From the NCBI RefSeq assembly GCF_030283205.1, contig NZ_JASNWF010000019.1, forward strand, positions 62,001 through 126,000: a DNA stretch of 64,000 bases, read 5' to 3'. The DNA comes from Actinomadura opuntiae. Lineage in GTDB: Bacteria > Actinomycetota > Actinomycetes > Streptosporangiales > Streptosporangiaceae. The notes under the pieces were generated by a model. That model did not search any database. It was not told the origin of the DNA and saw only the letters and a program-made list of their open reading frames with translations. The stretch's first letter is position 1; every line of letters begins with the position of its first letter. This document shows positions 8,528-15,855 of the stretch, piece after piece. The position numbers were made by a program, and so were the translations under genes.

Positions 8528-9556
8528 CTACCTCCTCTGCCCGGCGTGCGGGACCGGTGCTCCGTTCGCGCCGGGGCGCACGTAGCCCAGGCGCTTGTCG
8601 ACGACGTTGCGCAGCTCGCGGCCGTGCACGAAGCGGTCGAGGTTGTCGGTGAACAGCCGGACCAGCTCGTCCCGCCAGCCCACGGCGTCCCCCGACATGT
8701 GCGGCGAGACGATCACGTTGGGCATGCCCCACAGCGGGGAGGAGGGTGCGAGCGGCTCGTCGGCGAACACGTCCAGCGCGGCGCCCGCGATGCGCCCGGC
8801 GCGCAGCGCCTCGATCAAGTCGCCCTCGGCCACCAGGTGACCGCGCCCGACGTTGATCAGCCGCGCGGACGGCTTCATACGGGCGAGGGCGGCGGCGTCG
8901 ATCATCTCCCGCGTGTCGGGGGTGAGCGGCGCGGCGAGCACGACGTAGTCGGCCTCCTCCAGCGCGTCGTGCAGCCGCTCCATCGGGTGGACGACGCCGA
9001 GGTCGGGATCGGCGGCGCGGGCGGTGCGGCCGGCGCCCGACACCCGCAGGCCGGCGGCGGCCAGCCGGCGCGCGACGGCCCGGCCGATCGGGCCGGTCCC
9101 GGCGACGAGCGCGCGGGCGCCGGTGATCCGCTCGGTCTCGCGGTGCCGCCAGCGCCGCTCGTCCTGGAGCCGCACGGTGGCGGGCAGGTCCTTGGCGAAG
9201 GCCAGCACCAAACCGAGGACGTATTCGGCGATCGGCTCGTCGAAGACACCTCGCGAATTGGTGACGATGGTGTTGCCCTCGACCAGCGCCGGGAAGAGCA
9301 ACCGGTCGACGCCCGCGCTGGCGATGTGCACCCAGCGCGGCCCGCCCCCGCGCGGCCACGCCGCCGCCAGCGCGTCCGACCAGAAGTCCCACATGAACAG
9401 CGCGTCGCAGCCGGGAAGGGCCTCCGCGAGCTGGGGTTTCCGCACGTAGACGACGTGGGCGAGGCGTTCGGCGGCCTGCATTCCGGGCGGCGGGACGTCG
9501 TCCCGGAGCACCACCACGCGGGGCGGCTCACCGGGCACGTGCGGACCATGCTCCAT
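8528..9556 (-). CDS. D-2-hydroxyacid dehydrogenase
   Basis: 342-residue NAD(P)-dependent enzyme interconverting 2-oxo acids and D-2-hydroxy acids. The nucleotide fold has GTGPIGRAVARRL near 151; catalytic Arg is in INVGRGHLV, Glu in VFADEPL and His in VSPHMSG. The SDR-like nothing-else N-terminus WVHIASAGVDRL and ITNSRG-like VTNSRGVFDEP are usual for the glyoxylate/phosphoglycerate group. First gene of a leftward unit with the amidase. Its promoter (TTGACA-N17-TAGCGT, 9643 to 9615 on the minus strand) overlaps the GntR-type operator. Confidence 0.92.
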   Translation of the reverse strand: MEHGPHVPGEPPRVVVLRDDVPPPGMQAAERLAHVVYVRKPQLAEALPGCDALFMWDFWSDALAAAWPRGGGPRWVHIASAGVDRLLFPALVEGNTIVTNSRGVFDEPIAEYVLGLVLAFAKDLPATVRLQDERRWRHRETERITGARALVAGTGPIGRAVARRLAAAGLRVSGAGRTARAADPDLGVVHPMERLHDALEEADYVVLAAPLTPDTREMIDAAALARMKPSARLINVGRGHLVAEGDLIEALRAGRIAGAALDVFADEPLAPSSPLWGMPNVIVSPHMSGDAVGWRDELVRLFTDNLDRFVHGRELRNVVDKRLGYVRPGANGAPVPHAGQRR

Positions 9557-9609
9557 CGGCGGTCACTTTCGGGGTTCCGGAATTTACGGGACGGCAACAC
9601 GGGAGGGCA

Positions 9610-9643
9610 TTGACACGCTAGGAACGCTTCGTAGGATTGTCAA
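9610..9643. promoter_or_regulatory. Overlapping divergent promoters of the DUF3830/D-2-hydroxyacid dehydrogenase regulon
   Basis: Rightward: TTGACA (9610-9615), 16-base spacer, TAGGAT (9632-9637). Leftward on the minus strand: TTGACA (9643 to 9638), 17-base spacer, TAGCGT (9620 to 9615). Both have perfect -35 hexamers and use the same 34 bases of DNA, so only one polymerase can bind at a time. The GntR-type box at 9635-9648 covers the rightward -10 and the leftward -35. Confidence 0.65.
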
Positions 9644-9648
9644 CAATC
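9635..9648. promoter_or_regulatory. GntR/FCD-type operator, copy 1 (GATTGT-CA-ACAATC)
   Basis: Six-base perfect arms around CA. It matches the other two copies at 11113 and 12607 except at the centre. Core TTGTNNACAA boxes are typical of FadR/FCD GntR regulators, and such a regulator is encoded at 11907 within the cluster. Confidence 0.7.
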
Positions 9649-9803
9649 AGCGGGGACGAACCGCCAGGTGACCGCGCTGATCGTGCTGCAAGACCGTCGC
9701 AACCGTTTAGCCCAAGGCCAGGACGGGTCCCAGAGCGCTCCAACGCAAGAGTCCTTTCGGGTGGCGACGCTCTCGCCCACCCCTGTCCACGGGGAGGTCC
9801 GGC

Positions 9804-10298
9804 ATGCCCAAGCTCATGACCATCGCTCTGGAGAAGCGCGGCGTGTCCTGCGTCGCCGAGCTCCTGGAGAAGGACGCGCCGCGCACCTGCGAGGCGGTGT
9901 GGAACGCGCTCCCCCTCGGCGGCGACGCCTACCACGCCAAGTACGCGCGCAACGAGGTCTACACGATGGTGGAGCGGTTCACCCCGGAGGAGGTCGGGCT
10001 GGAGAACCCGACCGTGACCCCGATCCCCGGCGACGTCGTGTACTTCTCCTTCCCCGGCGGCATGCTCGACCGGGCGTTCAAGGAGGAGAAGAACATCCAC
10101 GCGCTGCCCGGCGTCATCGACCTGGCGATCTTCTACGGCCGCAACAACCTGCTGCTGAACGGCGACGTCGGCTGGGTGCCCGGCAACGTGTACGCGACGA
10201 TCGTCGACGGGCTGGACCGGATGGCCGAGGCGTGCAACGACGTCTGGCGCTCCGGCGGCGTCGGCGAGCGCCTGGTCTACCGCCGGAACGGGTCCTAG
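9804..10298 (+). CDS. DUF3830 family protein
   Basis: 164 residues matching the DUF3830 family (VWNALPLGGDAYHAKYARNE, then a YFSFPGG motif and an AIFYGRNNLL segment). The family is believed to adopt a cyclophilin-like barrel and is usually seen beside Asp/Glu-racemase-fold genes; its function is not established. GGGGAGG (9791-9797) precedes the ATG by 6 bases. It is the first gene of the rightward operon, about 160 bases downstream of the mapped promoter elements; I see no riboswitch in that leader. The next gene starts 16 bases after its stop. Confidence 0.88.
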   Translation: MPKLMTIALEKRGVSCVAELLEKDAPRTCEAVWNALPLGGDAYHAKYARNEVYTMVERFTPEEVGLENPTVTPIPGDVVYFSFPGGMLDRAFKEEKNIHALPGVIDLAIFYGRNNLLLNGDVGWVPGNVYATIVDGLDRMAEACNDVWRSGGVGERLVYRRNGS

Positions 10299-10314
10299 GG
10301 CGGTGGCCGCGCAG

Positions 10315-11076
10315 ATGACATTCGACCCCACGCTGGTCGTCGGTCCCGAGCTGGTCGCCCAGCAGGGCGTCGGCGTGGTCGCGCCGTTCGACTTCGCCCT
10401 CGACCGCGAGCTGTGGCGGTGGACGCCCGACGACGTGTCGCTGTTCATGACCCGGCTGCCGTACGTCCCGGTGCCGGTCACCGTCGAGATGGCCTCGGCC
10501 CTGTCGGACCAGTCGATCGTCCGGCAGGCCGTCCGCGACGTGCTGTCCCCCGAGCCGCTGGCGGTCGCCTACGCCTGCGCGTCCGGCAGCTTCATCCGCG
10601 GCAAGGCCGGCGAGCTGCAGCTGCACCAGGCGATGCGCTCGGCGGGCGCGCCCGCGGCTACCACCACGTCCGGTGCGCTGGTGGAGTCGCTGCGGCTGCT
10701 GGACGCGGGCCGGATCGCGGTGGTGACGCCCTACATCGACGCGGTCACCGAGCGGCTGGTGTCCTTCCTCGGCGAGTACGGCATCGAGGTGGTGGCGTCG
10801 GTCGGGATGGGGCTGCTCAGCCACATCTGGAAGGTCGGCTACGGCGAGATCGTCAGCGCGGTGTCGTCGGTGGACCGGCCGGAGGCCGAGGCGGTGTTCA
10901 TCAGCTGCACCAACGTGCCGACCTACGACATCATCGCCCCGCTGGAGCAGCGGATCGGCAAGCCGGTGCTCACCGCCAACCAGGTCACGATGTGCTCGGC
11001 GCTGCGCGCGATGGGCCGCTCGGCGGCCGGTCCGGGGCAGTCGCTGGTGCGGCTCGCCCGCCCCACCGCGGCCTGA
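10315..11076 (+). CDS. Maleate isomerase / Asp-Glu racemase superfamily protein (two-Cys form)
   Basis: 253 residues with two equivalent alpha/beta halves. Cys88 (AYACASGSF) and Cys198 (FISCTNVPT) stand in the two positions that are both Cys in maleate cis-trans isomerase and aspartate racemase, so isomerase or racemase chemistry is possible. KPVLTANQV near 216 is a conserved family element shared with the next gene. ATG at 10315 is chosen because GGCGGTGG lies 8 bases before it; a GTG at 10303 would add four residues but has a purine run only 2 bases away. The natural substrate is unknown. Confidence 0.85.
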   Translation: MTFDPTLVVGPELVAQQGVGVVAPFDFALDRELWRWTPDDVSLFMTRLPYVPVPVTVEMASALSDQSIVRQAVRDVLSPEPLAVAYACASGSFIRGKAGELQLHQAMRSAGAPAATTTSGALVESLRLLDAGRIAVVTPYIDAVTERLVSFLGEYGIEVVASVGMGLLSHIWKVGYGEIVSAVSSVDRPEAEAVFISCTNVPTYDIIAPLEQRIGKPVLTANQVTMCSALRAMGRSAAGPGQSLVRLARPTAA

Positions 11077-11109
11077 TTCCATGATCGGCGAAGAGATGAT
11101 CGATGAAGG

Positions 11110-11126
11110 TAGGATTGTCGACAACA
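11110..11126 (+). promoter_or_regulatory. GntR/FCD-type operator, copy 2, with TAGGAT hexamer
   Basis: GATTGTCGACAACA (11113-11126) keeps the core ATTGTCGACAA of the other two boxes. The same TAGGAT that serves as -10 at 9632 recurs at 11110-11115 in identical register with the box, which suggests an internal promoter with a start point just before ATG 11126. No -35 element is recognisable. Confidence 0.55.
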
Positions 11127-11890
11127 TGCACCACGGTCCGGTCGCCGGGTTCCTCTACCCCGGCCACAGCGCCGAGGACGACTATCCCGCGATCGAGCGC
11201 GCCCTCGGCGGCGTCAGCCTGCCGGTCGTGCACACGCTGATGCGCGAGGACGCCCACCGGGTCGACGCGCTGCTGGACATCGGCGGCGACGACGTGCTCG
11301 GCGAGGGCGCCCGCGCGCTGCGCGCGATGGGCGTGCGGGCCGCCGTGTGGGCGTGCACGAGCGGCAGCTTCGTGTTCGGCTGGGACGGCGCCGCCGCGCA
11401 GGTCCGGGGCGTCCGCGAGGCCGCCGGGGTGCCCGCGTCCAGCACGTCGTTCGCGTTCGTGCACGCGGCCCGCGCGCTCGGCCTGCGCCGGGTCGCCGTG
11501 GCCGCGACCTATCCGGCCGACGTCGCCGAGCGGTTCGGCGCGTTCCTCGGCCACGCCGGCATCGAGGTGGTGGCGCTGTCCTGCCGGGGCATCGTCACCG
11601 CCGCCGAGGTCGGCACCCTCGGCCGCGACGAGGTGCTGGAGTTCGTCGCGGCGAACGACCATCCGGGCGCCGAGGCGGTGCTGGTGCCCGACACCGCGCT
11701 GCACACCGTGTCCTGGCTCGACGAGCTGGAGGCGCGGGTCGGCAAGCCGGTGCTCACCGCGAACCAGGTGAGCGTGTGGGAGGGGCTGCGGCTCGCCGCG
11801 GGCCCGGCCGGGCTCGCGCCGCGCGCCGGCCTCGGCCGGCTGTTCGCCGCCCCCGCCCGGGCACCGCAACGAGATCCCTGGCACCTATGA
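11126..11890 (+). CDS. Maleate isomerase / arylmalonate decarboxylase-like protein (single-Cys form)
   Basis: 254-residue paralogue of the preceding gene. Cys77 (VWACTSGSF) is kept, but the second catalytic position is Asp189 (VLVPDTALHT) where the partner has Cys. Arylmalonate decarboxylase also has a single catalytic Cys, but at the second position, so this is the mirror arrangement; a decarboxylase, hydrolase or non-redox lyase is possible. ATG 11126 is preferred: it follows AGGTAGGA (11107-11114) and the operator. Upstream ATGs at 11081 and 11096 would put the operator inside the gene. The gene ends 16 bases before the GntR gene. Confidence 0.82.
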   Translation: MHHGPVAGFLYPGHSAEDDYPAIERALGGVSLPVVHTLMREDAHRVDALLDIGGDDVLGEGARALRAMGVRAAVWACTSGSFVFGWDGAAAQVRGVREAAGVPASSTSFAFVHAARALGLRRVAVAATYPADVAERFGAFLGHAGIEVVALSCRGIVTAAEVGTLGRDEVLEFVAANDHPGAEAVLVPDTALHTVSWLDELEARVGKPVLTANQVSVWEGLRLAAGPAGLAPRAGLGRLFAAPARAPQRDPWHL

Positions 11891-11906
11891 CGAAGGGGGC
11901 CCTCCG

Positions 11907-12566
11907 ATGGGCCGGTTGGGTGAGCTGGAACCCGTCCCGCGCAGGTCGACGGTCGAGATCGTGTCCGACGAGCTGCGCTCGGCGATCATGTACGGGGCGC
12001 TGGAGCCGGGCGCGCAGCTCGGCGAGGCGGAGCTGGCCGCGCGGCTCGGCATCAGCCGCGGCCCGCTGCGCGAGGCGATGCAGCGCCTCGTCCAGGAGGG
12101 GCTGCTGGTCAGCGAGCCGCACCGCGGCCTGTTCGTGATCACCCTGGACGAGGGCGACGTCGAGGACGTCTACCTCACCCGGCTGGCGATCGAGCGGGCC
12201 GCCTGCCAGCTGATCATGCAGCGGAACCGGGGCGAGGCGGTCGCCCGGCTCACCGAGGCCCTGGAGGCGCTGATCGGCGCGGCGCGCGAGCGCGACCGGG
12301 TCAAGATGAGCGACGCCGACCAGGCGTTCCACGAGGTGCTGGTCAGCTCGTCCGGCAGCCCCCGGCTGGAGCGGATGGCGCACACGCTGCTGGTGGAGAC
12401 GCGGATGTGCCTGAACGCGCTGCAGGACACCTACCCCGAGCCGTCGGAGCTGGTCGAGGAGCACCGCCGGCTGGTGGACGCGATCGGCGACGGCGAGGAG
12501 GAGCGGCTGCTCCAGCTGATCGAGGAGCACATGACCGACTCCATCCGGCGCCTGCGCACCTCGTAG
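11907..12566 (+). CDS. GntR-family regulator, FCD (FadR) subfamily
   Basis: 219 residues. Residues about 14-75 are the winged HTH (IVSDELRSAIMYGALEPGAQ, ELAARLGISRGPLREAMQRL). The all-helical FCD domain follows, with Asp/His metal or ligand residues (DADQAFHEVLV, VEEHRRLVDAI, LIEEHM). AAGGGGG precedes the ATG by about 7 bases. It lies inside the cluster that carries three GATTGTCGACAATC-like boxes and is the obvious local regulator, binding a carboxylate intermediate if it follows its family. Confidence 0.92.
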   Translation: MGRLGELEPVPRRSTVEIVSDELRSAIMYGALEPGAQLGEAELAARLGISRGPLREAMQRLVQEGLLVSEPHRGLFVITLDEGDVEDVYLTRLAIERAACQLIMQRNRGEAVARLTEALEALIGAARERDRVKMSDADQAFHEVLVSSSGSPRLERMAHTLLVETRMCLNALQDTYPEPSELVEEHRRLVDAIGDGEEERLLQLIEEHMTDSIRRLRTS

Positions 12567-12575
12567 CGGCCGCAC

Positions 12576-12604
12576 TGGACAACGGGTCCCGGGCGACCTA
12601 GCGT
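12576..12604 (+). promoter_or_regulatory. Promoter of the aminotransferase gene
   Basis: TGGACA (12576-12581) and TAGCGT (12599-12604) are spaced by 17 bases. The expected start point, near 12611, falls within the operator at 12607-12622. Confidence 0.6.
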
Positions 12605-12606
12605 GC

Positions 12607-12622
12607 AGATTGTCGACAATCT
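12607..12622. promoter_or_regulatory. GntR/FCD-type operator, copy 3 (perfect 16-bp palindrome)
   Basis: AGATTGTCGACAATCT is a perfect palindrome and the best of the three boxes. It immediately follows the -10 of the aminotransferase promoter, where a repressor would block initiation. Confidence 0.72.
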
Positions 12623-12635
12623 ACCGGAGGACGCG

Positions 12636-13889
12636 ATGGCTCAGCTCTCACCCCTGCTCAAGCAGGCCACCCCCGTCCTGGCCGAACGCGGCGAGGGCGT
12701 GTACCTCTACGACGCCGACGGCCGCCGCCATCTCGACTTCACCGCCGGCATCGGCGTCACCAACACCGGACACTGCCATCCGCGCGTCGTCGAGGCGGCG
12801 CGCGAGCAGGTGGGCACGCTGATCCACGGCCAGTACACGACGGTGATGCACCGCCCGCTGCTGCGGCTGGTCGAGGCGCTCGGCGACGTCCTGCCCGCCG
12901 GCCTGGACTCGCTGTTCTTCCTCAACAGCGGCAGCGAGGCCGTCGAGGCGTCCATCCGGCTCGCCCGGCACGCCACCGGGCGGCAGAACATCGTCGTCTT
13001 CCAGGGCTCGTTCCACGGCCGGACGATGGGCGCCGCCGCCCTCACCACCGCGGGCACCAAGTTCCGCGCGGGCATCGGGCCGCTGATGCCCGGCGTCGCC
13101 GTCGCGCCGTTCCCGCAGACCTACCGGTACGGCTGGGACGAGGACGAGGCGACCCGCTTCGCGCTGCGCGAGCTGGACTACGCGCTCGCCACGTCCAGCC
13201 CCGCGTCCGACACCGCCGCGTTCGTCGTCGAGCCGGTGCTGGGCGAGGGCGGCTACATCCCGGCGCCGCCCGCCTTCCTGGAAGGGCTGCGCGAGCGCGC
13301 CGACCGGCACGGGATCCTGCTCGTCGTCGACGAGGTGCAGACCGGGTACGGCCGGACGGGCCGGTTCTGGGGGCACCAGCACTCGGCGGCCCGTCCCGAC
13401 GTGCTCATCACCGCCAAGGGCCTGGCCAGCGGTTTCCCGCTGTCGGCGATCGCGGCGCCGACCGCGCTGATGGAGCGGGCGTGGCCGGGCTCGCAGGGCG
13501 GCACCTACGGCGGCAACGCGGTGGCGTGCGCCGCCGCGCTCGCCACCCTGGAGGTCATCCGGGACGAGAACCTGGTGGAGAACGCGGCGGTGCTCGGCGC
13601 CCGGCTGCACGAGGGCCTGCGCGAGGCCGCCGCCGGCCGTCCGGAGATCGGCGACGTGCGCGGGCTCGGGCTGATGCAGGCCTGCGAGTTCACCGCGCCG
13701 GACGGCGAGCCCGACACCGCCGCCGCCCAGCGCGCCCAGAGCGCCGCCGCCGAGCACGGCCTGCTGCTGCTCACCTGCGGCGCGTTCGGCAACGTGGTCC
13801 GGATGATCCCGCCGCTGGTGGTGGACGCCTCGCAGATCGACGACGCCCTCGCCCTGTGGTCCAAGGCCCTCGCCGACGCGGCCGGCTAG
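12636..13889 (+). CDS. Class III aminotransferase (GABA/acetylornithine type)
   Basis: 417-residue PLP enzyme transferring an omega-type amino group to a 2-oxo acid. NSGSEAVEASIRLAR binds PLP phosphate; VVDEVQTGYGRTG supplies the cofactor Asp; Lys in LITAKGLASG forms the aldimine. ATG 12636 is chosen because CGGAGG sits 5 bases upstream and the preceding bases are operator sequence; a GTG at 12603 would translate the operator. It has its own promoter and box, so is co-regulated with the isomerase genes. The amino donor in this pathway is not known. Confidence 0.9.
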   Translation: MAQLSPLLKQATPVLAERGEGVYLYDADGRRHLDFTAGIGVTNTGHCHPRVVEAAREQVGTLIHGQYTTVMHRPLLRLVEALGDVLPAGLDSLFFLNSGSEAVEASIRLARHATGRQNIVVFQGSFHGRTMGAAALTTAGTKFRAGIGPLMPGVAVAPFPQTYRYGWDEDEATRFALRELDYALATSSPASDTAAFVVEPVLGEGGYIPAPPAFLEGLRERADRHGILLVVDEVQTGYGRTGRFWGHQHSAARPDVLITAKGLASGFPLSAIAAPTALMERAWPGSQGGTYGGNAVACAAALATLEVIRDENLVENAAVLGARLHEGLREAAAGRPEIGDVRGLGLMQACEFTAPDGEPDTAAAQRAQSAAAEHGLLLLTCGAFGNVVRMIPPLVVDASQIDDALALWSKALADAAG

Positions 13890-13903
13890 GGACCGCGCCG
13901 AAG

Positions 13904-13923
13904 TAGCACGGACGTGCTATAAA
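13904..13923 (+). promoter_or_regulatory. Operator palindrome plus TATAAA -10 for tetR (leaderless)
   Basis: TAGCACGGACGTGCTA (13904-13919) has perfect 7-base arms around GA. TATAAA (13918-13923) overlaps its end and lies 6 bases before ATG 13930. Autorepression by the encoded TetR protein is likely. Confidence 0.55.
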
Positions 13924-13929
13924 AGGGGG

Positions 13930-14622
13930 ATGCCGAAGATCGTCGATCCCGAGGCCCGCCGCCGCGAGGTGGCCGAGGCCGTCTTCCGCGTCGCCCGCCG
14001 GGACGGCCTGGAGCAGGCGTCGCTGCGCAACGTGGCGGCCGAGGCGGGCCTCGCCATCGGGTCCGTCCGGCACTACTTCGGCGGCCAGGCCGACATCATG
14101 ATCTTCGCGATGCGCTACTTCGCCGAGCGGGCCGGCGAGCGGCTGCGGCTGCGCGCGGGCCACCTGGCGGTCCCCGACCCGGCGGCCCCGCCCGCCGAGC
14201 ACGCGGCCGCGCTGGAGGCGCTGTTCGCCGAGCTGCTGCCGCTGGACGCCGAGCGGCGCGAGGAGGCCGAGGTGTGGCTGGCGTTCGTCGTCGGCGCCCG
14301 CACCCGGCCCGAGCTGCGGCCGCTCGCCGGGGAGATGCAGGACGACCTGCGCTCGGTCGCGCTGCGCGTGCTGCGGGCGGCCGGCGGGGCCGGCGTCCTG
14401 CGGCCCGGCCTGGACCTGGAGGCCGAGGCCGCGCGGGTGCACGCGCTGGTGGACGGGCTGACCCTGCACGCCGTCCTGCACCCGGAGAGCACCGGCCCGC
14501 GGGAGATGCGGACGGTGCTGCGCCGGCACGTCGGCGAGCTGACCGGCGTCCCCGCCGGGGACCTGCCCGCGCCGCCCGGCCTGGACGACCTGCGCACCGG
14601 GCCGGGCCGCGGCGCCTGCTAG
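13930..14622 (+). CDS. TetR-family regulator (BetI-like C-terminus)
   Basis: 230 residues. HTH at about 10-55 (RREVAEAVFRVARRDG, AGLAIGSVRHYFGGQADIM). The C-terminal domain (WLAFVVGARTRPELRPL, then VHALVDGLTLHAVLHPE) fits the TetR_C_6/BetI-like group. A perfect operator palindrome with a TATAAA hexamer precedes the start with exact leaderless spacing. It is followed 34 bases later by an acyl-CoA dehydrogenase gene on the same strand, its likely second target. Confidence 0.9.
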   Translation: MPKIVDPEARRREVAEAVFRVARRDGLEQASLRNVAAEAGLAIGSVRHYFGGQADIMIFAMRYFAERAGERLRLRAGHLAVPDPAAPPAEHAAALEALFAELLPLDAERREEAEVWLAFVVGARTRPELRPLAGEMQDDLRSVALRVLRAAGGAGVLRPGLDLEAEAARVHALVDGLTLHAVLHPESTGPREMRTVLRRHVGELTGVPAGDLPAPPGLDDLRTGPGRGAC

Positions 14623-14627
14623 ATTCC

Positions 14628-14638
14628 GAACCTCGTTC
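14628..14638. promoter_or_regulatory. Short palindrome GAAC-CTC-GTTC before acyl-CoA dehydrogenase
   Basis: Perfect 4-base arms in the 34-base gap upstream of the acyl-CoA dehydrogenase ribosome binding site. GAAC/GTTC half sites are frequent TetR targets near fatty-acid genes in actinobacteria, but the short arms make this weak. Confidence 0.25.
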
Positions 14639-14656
14639 TAATCACGAGGAGGCGCG

Positions 14657-15796
14657 TTGAACCCCTGGCAGACCCCCGAGCGCGCGGCGCTGCGCGAACT
14701 CGTCCGCGACTTCACCGCGCGGGAGATCGTCCCGTCGCTGCCGGAGTGGGAGGACGCCGGGGAGCTGCCCCGGTCGCTGCACCGCAGGGCCGCCGAGGCG
14801 GGCATCCTCGGCGCCGGGTTCCCGGAGGAGGCCGGCGGCTCGGGCGGCGACCTGTTCGACGCGCTGATCGTCGCCGAGGAGGTCATCCAGGCGGGCGGGT
14901 CCGGCGGGGTCGTGGCGTCGCTGTTCACGCACGGGATCGCGCTCCCCCACCTCGTCGCGTCCGGCGACGAGGACCTGATCGACCGGTTCGCGCGGCCGGT
15001 GCTGGCCGGCGAGAAGATCGGCGCGCTCGGCGTCACCGAGCCCGGCACCGGGTCGGACGTGGCCGGCATCCGCACCACCGCCGTCCGCGACGGCGACTCC
15101 TACGTCGTCAACGGCGCGAAGATGTTCATCACCTCCGGCGTGCGGGCCGACTTCGTCACCACCGCCGTCCGCACCGGCGAACCGGGCTTCGGCGGGATCT
15201 CGCTCATCGTGATCGAGAAGGGGACGCCCGGCTTCACCGTCTCCAAGGCGCTGCGCAAGATGGGCTGGCAGTGCTCCGACACCGCCGAGCTCGCCTTCGA
15301 CGGCGTCCGGGTGCCCGCCGCGAACCTGATCGGCGAGGAGAACAGCGGGTTCCTGCAGATCGTGCAGAACTTCGTCACCGAACGGCTCTCGCTGGCCGTC
15401 CAGGCGTACGCGACCGCGCAGCGCTGCCTCGACCTCACCATGCAGTGGATCCGGGACCGCGAGACGTTCGGCCGGCCGCTATCGTCGCGCCAGCTCGTCC
15501 GGCACAAGGTCGCCGAAATGGCCCGGCAGGTGGACGTGGCGCGCGCCTACACCCGGTCGGTCGCCGAACGGTACGCCGCGGGCGAGGACGTCCTCACCGA
15601 GACCGCGTACGCGAAGAACACCGCCGTCTACGCGTGCGAGCACGTCGTCCACGAGGCCGTCCAGCTGCACGGCGGAATGGGATACATGCGGGAATCGGAA
15701 GTGGAGCGCCATTACCGGGACGCCCGCATTCTCGGCATCGGCGGCGGCACCAACGAGATCATGAACGAGATCGTCGCCAAACGGCTCGGGCTGTAG
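14657..15796 (+). CDS. Acyl-CoA dehydrogenase
   Basis: 379-residue FAD enzyme introducing a trans-2 double bond into acyl-CoA. FAD/substrate motifs GALGVTEPGTGSDVAGIRTT and FITSGVRADF are present. The C-terminal RILGIGGGTNEIMNEI holds the Glu that acts as catalytic base in most bacterial members, and QLHGGMGYMRE is the usual signature. The start is TTG at 14657, preceded by GAGGAGG (14646-14652). A strong hairpin at 15804-15841 ends the gene. Chain-length specificity cannot be told; the upstream TetR gene probably regulates it. Confidence 0.93.
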   Translation: MNPWQTPERAALRELVRDFTAREIVPSLPEWEDAGELPRSLHRRAAEAGILGAGFPEEAGGSGGDLFDALIVAEEVIQAGGSGGVVASLFTHGIALPHLVASGDEDLIDRFARPVLAGEKIGALGVTEPGTGSDVAGIRTTAVRDGDSYVVNGAKMFITSGVRADFVTTAVRTGEPGFGGISLIVIEKGTPGFTVSKALRKMGWQCSDTAELAFDGVRVPAANLIGEENSGFLQIVQNFVTERLSLAVQAYATAQRCLDLTMQWIRDRETFGRPLSSRQLVRHKVAEMARQVDVARAYTRSVAERYAAGEDVLTETAYAKNTAVYACEHVVHEAVQLHGGMGYMRESEVERHYRDARILGIGGGTNEIMNEIVAKRLGL

Positions 15797-15803
15797 CACG
15801 GAA

Positions 15804-15841
15804 CGGCGCCCGGCGGTGAAAGGGGTGACCGCCGGGCGCCG
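15804..15841. terminator. Bidirectional terminator hairpin (14-bp stem)
   Basis: Perfect 14-base arms (15804-15817 and 15828-15841) around a 10-base loop between the convergent acyl-CoA dehydrogenase and lipase genes. No U-tract, as usual at this GC content. Confidence 0.75.
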
Positions 15842-15855
15842 CTTCTCCGGAAAGG

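Noticed and set aside
7128..9392. A single 754-codon minus-strand open frame that could be read as an amidase fusion protein
   Set aside because: Only the last 464 codons look like amidase. The upstream part is the wrong frame of the D-2-hydroxyacid dehydrogenase gene, which has its own start, stop and catalytic motifs in another frame.
9649..9803. 155-base leader of the DUF3830 gene considered as a riboswitch
   Set aside because: No known aptamer core (TPP, cobalamin, SAM, glycine, ydaO type) is recognisable; only a weak GGGTGG/CCACCC pairing near the ribosome binding site is visible.
11081..11125. N-terminal extension of the single-Cys isomerase-like protein from ATG 11081 or 11096
   Set aside because: It would translate the operator and adds sequence absent from the partner protein; AGGTAGGA before ATG 11126 gives a better start.
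14628..14638. GAAC-CTC-GTTC taken as a confident fatty-acid regulator site
   Set aside because: Arms of four bases are expected by chance, so it is listed only as a weak feature.
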